In this document: one piece after another, positions 59,427 to 64,000 of the stretch | Layout: each line of letters starts with the position of its first letter | Numbering within the stretch: position 1 is the stretch's first letter | Origin: Dendrophyllia cribrosa | Taxonomy: Eukaryota > Cnidaria > Anthozoa > Scleractinia > Dendrophylliidae | Length of the DNA: 64,000 bases | Direction: 5' to 3' | Assembly (NCBI GenBank): GCA_024195265.1 | Contig: JAJLRJ010000010.1 | Location: 26,397,676-26,461,675, forward strand | Position numbers and translations under genes: made by a program | Notes under the pieces: generated by a model | The model's database searches: none | What the model was told of the DNA's origin: nothing | The model's input: only the letters and a program-made list of their open reading frames with translations

Positions 59427-59498
59427 GTACCTAGGTTCAAACAATATTCAAAGCATAACCACGGATGTAATTTCACACCTCTCAATTCTAAGCGTATT
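59427..59498 (+). CDS. Receptor exon 14: LRR 7
   Basis: 72 bp, phase 2 in and out; reads YLGSNNIQSITTDVI then SHLSILSVL. Confidence 0.87.
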
Positions 59499-59567
59499 GT
59501 AAGTTTGATGTCAAATTTATATATCATATATCACTTGACTAGTTTTTATTGAGTTTTTTTTTAAGTT

Positions 59568-60830
59568 GGACTGTTCGCGTGCGGTTCCATGTGTTTCGGT
59601 GTGTTCGTCGACTTTGTTTCGTTCGTCGTTTTTGTCGTTCGTTCGTCGTTCGTCGTTCGTCGTTCGTCGTTCGTCGTTCGTGGCCAAAACTGAGCTAATG
59701 ATAATCGGATCTAGGCAGAGATTGAATGCCCAATGTGAGGAGATTAATATAAGTATCGATGACAGGACGATCAAGAGAGTTGACCATACTAAATCTCTGG
59801 GTCTTACCATTGATGCACAACTCTCTTGGTCTAAACACGTTGACGAGATAAGCAAGAAAGTCTCTTCAGCCATTGGTGCATTGAAACGTGTACGACCTTT
59901 TATTCCGACGGATGTTGCAGTTCAAATTTACAATGCTTTAATATTACCACATTTTGATTACTGCAGCCCGGTTTGGGATAGTATGAGTGGCTGTTTGAGT
60001 GATAAATTACAAAAATTACAAAATCGCGCTGCCAGAGTAATTACTCAATCACCTTTTGATACGAGCTCCAACCTCCTTCTCGCGATGCTTAAGTGGGAGA
60101 AGCTGTCTCTTCGTCGTAAAAAGCAGAAAGCTTTAATTATGTATAAAACATTGAATGAACTTGCCCCAGACTATCTTCAATGTCTCTTCACTCAACGCCA
60201 CGTTAATGATTATAACCTAAGAAATCTTGAAGGAAAGCTTTCGCTGCCCAAGCCAAATACTAATTACCTAAAACGAAGTTTTTGCTACAGCGGGGCCTGT
60301 TTGTGGAACAACTTGCCCCAAGATTTAAAAAGCGTTTGTTCTATTGGGCAGTTTAAACGGGGTATTAAGAAAGTATCTGAGATATCGGATTCCCACACGG
60401 CAATCATGTAAAGCAGTTGTGCAAGTTTTAATTTTTAATTATTAACTTAACTGATGATTCTCCGTGTTTAAATAAAGATTTACATTACATTTACATTACA
60501 TTTACATTACATTACATTACATTCGTCGTTCATCGTCGTTGTTTCGTTTCGTTCGTCGACGATGTGTTCGTCGACTTTGTGTTCGTTGACTTTGTAGGCG
60601 CCATCTTGAAATCTCGCGTCGCAATAAAAACTGGGGCGGTAAAATCCCTCAGGGGAGGTGGAGGGAGGGGGGAAGGGGGGGGGGGGGGGGGGGGGGGGGA
60701 GGGGGACTGTTCCAGTGCAGTTCCATATATGTTTCCGTGTGTTCGTCGAGTATGCGATCGTTAACTTCGTAGGCGCCACCTTGAAATCTCACGCCGGGCG
60801 CGATATAAAAAACTGGGGAGGTAAAAAATA
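59568..60830. repeat. Tandem pair of a ~250-bp unit with TTCGTCG repeats, split by a LINE
   Basis: Unit 1: gactgttcgcgtgcggttcc, gtgttcgtcgactttg, (ttcgtcg)n, then, after the LINE, ttcgttgactttgtaggcgc / catcttgaaatctcgcgtcg and aaaactgg. Unit 2 (60706-60830): gactgttccagtgcagttcc, gtgttcgtcgagtatg, cgtaggcgccaccttgaaat and aaaactgg. A G-rich run (60650-60705) separates them. Confidence 0.7.
59685..60522 (+). mobile_element. 5'-truncated CR1/jockey-clade LINE, reverse-transcriptase C-terminal region
   Basis: Codons from about 59685 to the stop at 60409-60411 read AKTELMIIGSRQRLN, then SLGLTIDAQLSWSKHV, IYNALILPHFDYCSPVW, DKLQKLQNRAARVIT, the well-known tail of CR1/L2/jockey-type RT proteins. 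The RT catalytic YxDD region is missing, so it is a dead 5'-truncated insertion, but the ~240 remaining codons are intact, so it is young. A 63-bp 3' UTR and an attacatttacattaca tail (60475-60522) end it. Reading upstream into the ttcgtcg repeats gives a false N-terminus. Confidence 0.85.
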
Positions 60831-60891
60831 TGTTCTTATGCAATTATCAGTACATGTAAACAAATTTACTGTAGTTGTCTCAATTTTCCAG

Positions 60892-60963
60892 GGACTTATC
60901 TTCAAACAATATCACCAGCCTTCCCGCGGATTTGTTTTCCACAAATTATCGTTTAAGCACTCT
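60892..60963 (+). CDS. Receptor exon 15: LRR 8
   Basis: 72 bp, phase 2 in and out; reads DLSSNNITSLPADLF then STNYRLSTL. Confidence 0.88.
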
Positions 60964-61140
60964 GTAAGATTTACGTGATTGTATGTAACCTAGCCTACGT
61001 GTAGGGATGGTACGGCTACACGTAGGCTATACGTAACCCAGCTATTTGTAATCTTCATAAGGAAACTCCTTTGCACCATTAGCAAGTAACTGCATGCAGT
61101 TTACAGCAAAAACCCGCGTGTATAAGAACCTCTAACCAAA

Positions 61141-61530
61141 GCAGGCTGAATTGGTTTTTATATATTGGCTGTTTAGTGAGAAATCAGGTTGTTTAAGTTA
61201 TAAAATACGTTCTTATTTTTGACAGGATAAATACTGCTTGTTGCTGGCCATAAAAAAAATAAAAAGCCAAACAAAGCAGGTTGAATTGGTTGGTTCTTAT
61301 ATATTGGTTTTCTAGTGAGAAATCAGGTTGTTTAAGTTATAAAATAAGTTCTTATTTTTGACAGGATAAATACTGCTTGTTGCTGGTCATAAAAAAATAA
61401 AAAGCCAAACAAAGCAGGTTGAATTGGTTGGTTCTTATATATTGGTTTTCTAGTGAGAAATCAGGTTGTTTAAGTTATAAAATAAGTTCTTATTTTTGAC
61501 AGGATAAATACTGTTTGTTGCTGGCCACAG
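61141..61530. repeat. Three tandem units of ~136 bp
   Basis: gcaggttgaattggttgg-type starts at 61141, 61276 and 61414. Units share ttctagtgagaaatcaggtt, ttaagttataaaataagttc and gacaggataaatactgcttg and are nearly identical, so the array is recent. Confidence 0.9.
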
Positions 61531-61663
61531 ATAAAAAGGCAAACAATGTTCAAAATAATTTAAAAATCAAACAATGTTTAAAACAGAAACCGAAAAATAT
61601 GGTCAGGTTTTGTGATATGTATCTTAAAAAACTGTCGACGAGTGTCTCTAGGCATAGATGGAC

Positions 61664-61900
61664 TGAACGCCGAACGCCGAACGCCGAACGCCGAACGCCG
61701 AACGCCGAACGCCGAACGCCCGAACATTGTTCTCATCCACAACAGTAAATAAAAGCTTACCAATTTGAATCAGTGCTTAACCCTAAATACTGTAGCACTG
61801 ATTTACAGTATTTAGGGTTAAGCACTGATTCAAATTAGTTAGCTTTTATTTACTGTTAAGGGTGAGAACAATGTTCGGCGTTCGGCGTTTGGCGTTCGGC
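61664..61900. mobile_element. Foldback with acgccga repeat ends
   Basis: The left arm has (gaacgcc)n at 61673-61720 and then gaacattgttctcatcc, taaataaaagctta, tcagtgcttaaccctaaata. The right arm is its inverse, ending (ttcggcg)n at 61873-61900. The arms are ~110 bp. The palindrome core tttagggttaagc contains the TTAGGG motif. tcagtgcttaaccctaaaca at 13086-13107 is the same family. Confidence 0.8.
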
Positions 61901-62180
61901 AAATTACCCCTGCTGTGAATGAATTGACAAATTAATTAATTAACAAAGGTATACCTTAACTTTTTTCAAGTTATCACATTTTACTTTCCAAAATCAGTGG
62001 GCTAGAACACACTATGATTTGTAGCTCCTTCAAGAATTCGGGTTGATTTCCAGGATTTCGTCCCTTGGTGTTTAGTATTATTTTGTAAATAAGTAGAGGT
62101 ATTGTAGCATGGACTAAATAGGTCAAAATCTTTGTTTCAATCTGTTTCTTCACATGCTTTGTTTTGTTTTATTTTAAAAG

Positions 62181-62252
62181 GCAATTGTCTTCAAACAATA
62201 TTCAAAGTCTACCCTCCAAGTTACTCGTTAATCAACATCGGATTTTTCGACT
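62181..62252 (+). CDS. Receptor exon 16: LRR 9
   Basis: 72 bp, phase 2 in and out; reads QLSSNNIQSLPSKLL then VNQHRIFRL. The F of LPxxxF is Leu. Donor CT|GTACGT. Confidence 0.87.
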
Positions 62253-62315
62253 GTACGTTTGATAAACCTCCCCTTGGGGACGAGGTTGACGTTTGAGTCA
62301 TTTGTCATCAAACTT

Positions 62316-62908
62316 TAAAGGGAACCTCCATTGTTATAACAAATTGACGTTAAATTGTTGGAAATAACGTCTAAATTTAATGTTTTTGAAAAACCAAGTG
62401 CAAATGTAATTTTAGTGTACAAAAAATGGATATGAATATCGCCTATTTTCGCTTTTAAATTTCCCGCGCGCCGCCATTTTGAATATTTATGACGTGTTAC
62501 GGTTGGTTGTCTAATTGTTAACTAGTAACTGTAATTTGCAACGGACCGCCGTAACGAAATAGAAGCACCGGATCCTGTGGTAAAGGATCTAATCAGCTAT
62601 AAAATAATGAAAGGATTTGATAAAAAAGCAAGGCTGATAAACGGTACGGAAACGACTATATTTGTAAAATATCCTAATTGTTGCATTCAAAAGAATGTCG
62701 ATTCTTAACAATAGCGGCAACCGTAACACGTCATAAATATTCAAAATGGCGGCGAGCGGGAAATTTAAAAGCAAAAATAGGCGAAATTAATATCCATTAT
62801 TTTGTATGACTGAAAAGATATTCCATTTGTTATTAAAATAATCGAAATTTCGACTTTATTTCCAACAATTTAACGTCAATTCGTTATGACAATGGAGGTT
62901 TCCTTTAA
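62316..62908. mobile_element. Long inverted-repeat element (~200-bp arms)
   Basis: aaagggaacctccattgtta and tattcgccattttgaat-type arm (cgccgccattttgaatattt) face the inverses aaatattcaaaatggcggcg and caatggaggtttccttta. ~590 bp, no ORF. It carries two gccgccatttt motifs. Confidence 0.8.
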
Positions 62909-62937
62909 GTAGGGTATTACTGATGTAACTTTTGAGT

Positions 62938-63402
62938 TGGAGCATGGGCAATAGGAAATGTTTATTTCGACTAAATAAAGTTTAATTGCTCACATTAACT
63001 AGTCTGTGTCTTTTCTGGTCGTTTCTCTCCATATATTTTGTGGCCAAAGCTTGGAAAACACTCCATTCGATTCAGAAATAGTGCCAGCATTCGTCAAGTC
63101 TTGGTAACCAAGCATATATTTTTCAAATCCGAGGCGCGGGCGCTTAGCACTTGGTGTTAAACCTAAATGATCTAGAACCTAGTGCTTAGCGCCCGCGCCT
63201 TGGATTGAAATACGCTTGGTTACCAAGACATCTTTACGAATGTTGGCGCTATTTCTGAATCGAACGGAGTGTTTTTTAAAATCTATGGGGAGAATGATCA
63301 GAAGAGACACAGGACCACTGAAATGTGAGTAATTTAAGTTAATTTGAGATAAATTAAACTTTATTTAGTCGAAATCCACTTTTCCTATAGCTCATGGTCA
63401 GA
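62938..63402. mobile_element. Nested foldback (~465 bp)
   Basis: Outer pair: aaatgtttatttcgactaaa (left) / tttagtcgaaatccactttt (right) and gtctgtgtcttttctgg / cagaagagacacagg. Inner pair: acactccattcgattcagaa / ttctgaatcgaacggagtgt and cttggtaaccaag / cttggttaccaag. Confidence 0.75.
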
Positions 63403-63410
63403 CGACGAAA

Positions 63411-63466
63411 TTCTAAGGTGTAACCTTTCAAATGAAAGCCAATGAGCATAATTTTCCTGTTATGTT
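63411..63466. repeat. Single degraded unit of the 106-bp satellite
   Basis: ctaaggtgtaacctttcaaa and gaaagccaatgagcataatt then ttcctgt follow the order of array B at 27005-27360 (cctaaagtgtgaccattcaa, gatagctactgagcagtact, ttcctgt). Confidence 0.55.
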
Positions 63467-63939
63467 GTTGATAGGTGTTTGAAAAGTTTCTTTCTTTTTG
63501 GAGAAGATGAAACATGGGGGCGTGCAGATAAGTTAAACAAGAAAAGAGAAATGTCATATTTTTCAAGAAGACATGTATTACTTTGCTTTATAAACGACAG
63601 TAATCACTAGGTTTTAACAAAGACTCTCAGAAGATTTCCAAAGATTTTCAAAAATTATCCGAATACTGTCCAAAGATTGTACAAAAGTTTTCGATCATTT
63701 TCCAAAATTTTCCGAAGATTGCCGAAGGTTTCCGAGCAAACATAGTAGCTAATGTGCAGATTTTGATATTTTCATTCTTCGTAGTGAAGATAAAATTCAT
63801 TTCTTCACTAGATATGGGAGAAATACTTGTATTTCATCGAAGCTTATATAATAAATATACTTAATATACTTGGTGCTTGAAGTGCTGACCTGGGCATCAT
63901 GCATTATGACTTTGAAATATATTATTTTTGCATCTGCAG

Positions 63940-64000
63940 CGATCTTTCCTACAATAACATTTCAAACATACCAACAGACCTGTTCTGCACCAGCTGTATG
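63940..64000 (+). CDS. Receptor exon 17: LRR 10 (cut by window edge)
   Basis: After the acceptor at 63938-63939 it reads DLSYNNISNIPTDLF then CTSCM, and is open to the last base. Twenty codons of the expected 24 are visible. Two Cys in its second half may signal the approach of a C-terminal cap. Confidence 0.85.

Noticed and set aside
59566..59684. N-terminal 40 residues of the 281-codon ORF as part of the RT protein
   Set aside because: They come from TTCGTCG repeats upstream of the LINE insertion point and start at TTG.

Overview
This window looks like animal nuclear DNA, most likely from an anthozoan cnidarian (a coral or sea anemone). The evidence is spliced genes with standard GT-AG introns, CUB, immunoglobulin and leucine-rich-repeat ectodomain modules, a class A GPCR, Penelope-like and CR1-like retroelement fragments, and a very dense load of small inverted-repeat (MITE/foldback) elements. 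The assignment to Anthozoa is inference; I could not search databases.

Layout. (1) 1-9773, minus strand: the 5' part of a gene for a giant coiled-coil protein. A 78-codon first exon is joined across a 611-bp intron to one uninterrupted exon of 2976 codons that runs off the left edge. (2) 9774-25150: mostly intergenic DNA full of repeats, including a satellite of about 106 bp, a TTAA-flanked piggyBac-like element nested in another MITE, an 81-bp array, several near-perfect foldbacks, a Tigger-like MITE and tRNA-headed SINEs. (3) 25304-26692, plus strand: an intronless leucine-rich-repeat gene of the LRRC74/RNase-inhibitor type. (4) 26800-31000: repeats, including the same 106-bp satellite in inverted orientation and a Penelope GIY-YIG fragment. 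(5) 31126 to the right edge, plus strand: one long, multi-exon receptor-like gene. I assembled 17 phase-compatible exons: signal peptide, CUB, CUB, Ig, a cysteine-containing LRR cap, then ten LRR exons. Every complete LRR exon is exactly 72 bp and phase 2. The gene continues beyond 64000, so its anchor and any 7TM domain are not visible. (6) Inside its 8.7-kb first intron, on the opposite strand, lies an intronless GPCR gene (36950-37936) with two deleted pseudogene copies (about 32.2 and 38.7 kb) and duplicated flanks.

The most interesting object is the CUB-CUB-Ig-LRR gene. Its exon structure (symmetric phase-1 modules followed by an array of 72-bp phase-2 LRR exons) resembles that of LGR-type receptors, joined to an N-terminal module set I do not recognise from a named family. 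A second theme is the TE landscape: one MITE family present in six copies, one of which has grown a CCAAT-containing minisatellite of about 19 units; TIR elements that contain tRNA-like Pol III heads; and many long hairpins inside transcribed introns.

Limits: splice sites, TIRs and repeat families were read by eye. TE edges are accurate to a few bases at best, and no homology search, RNA evidence or second genome was available.
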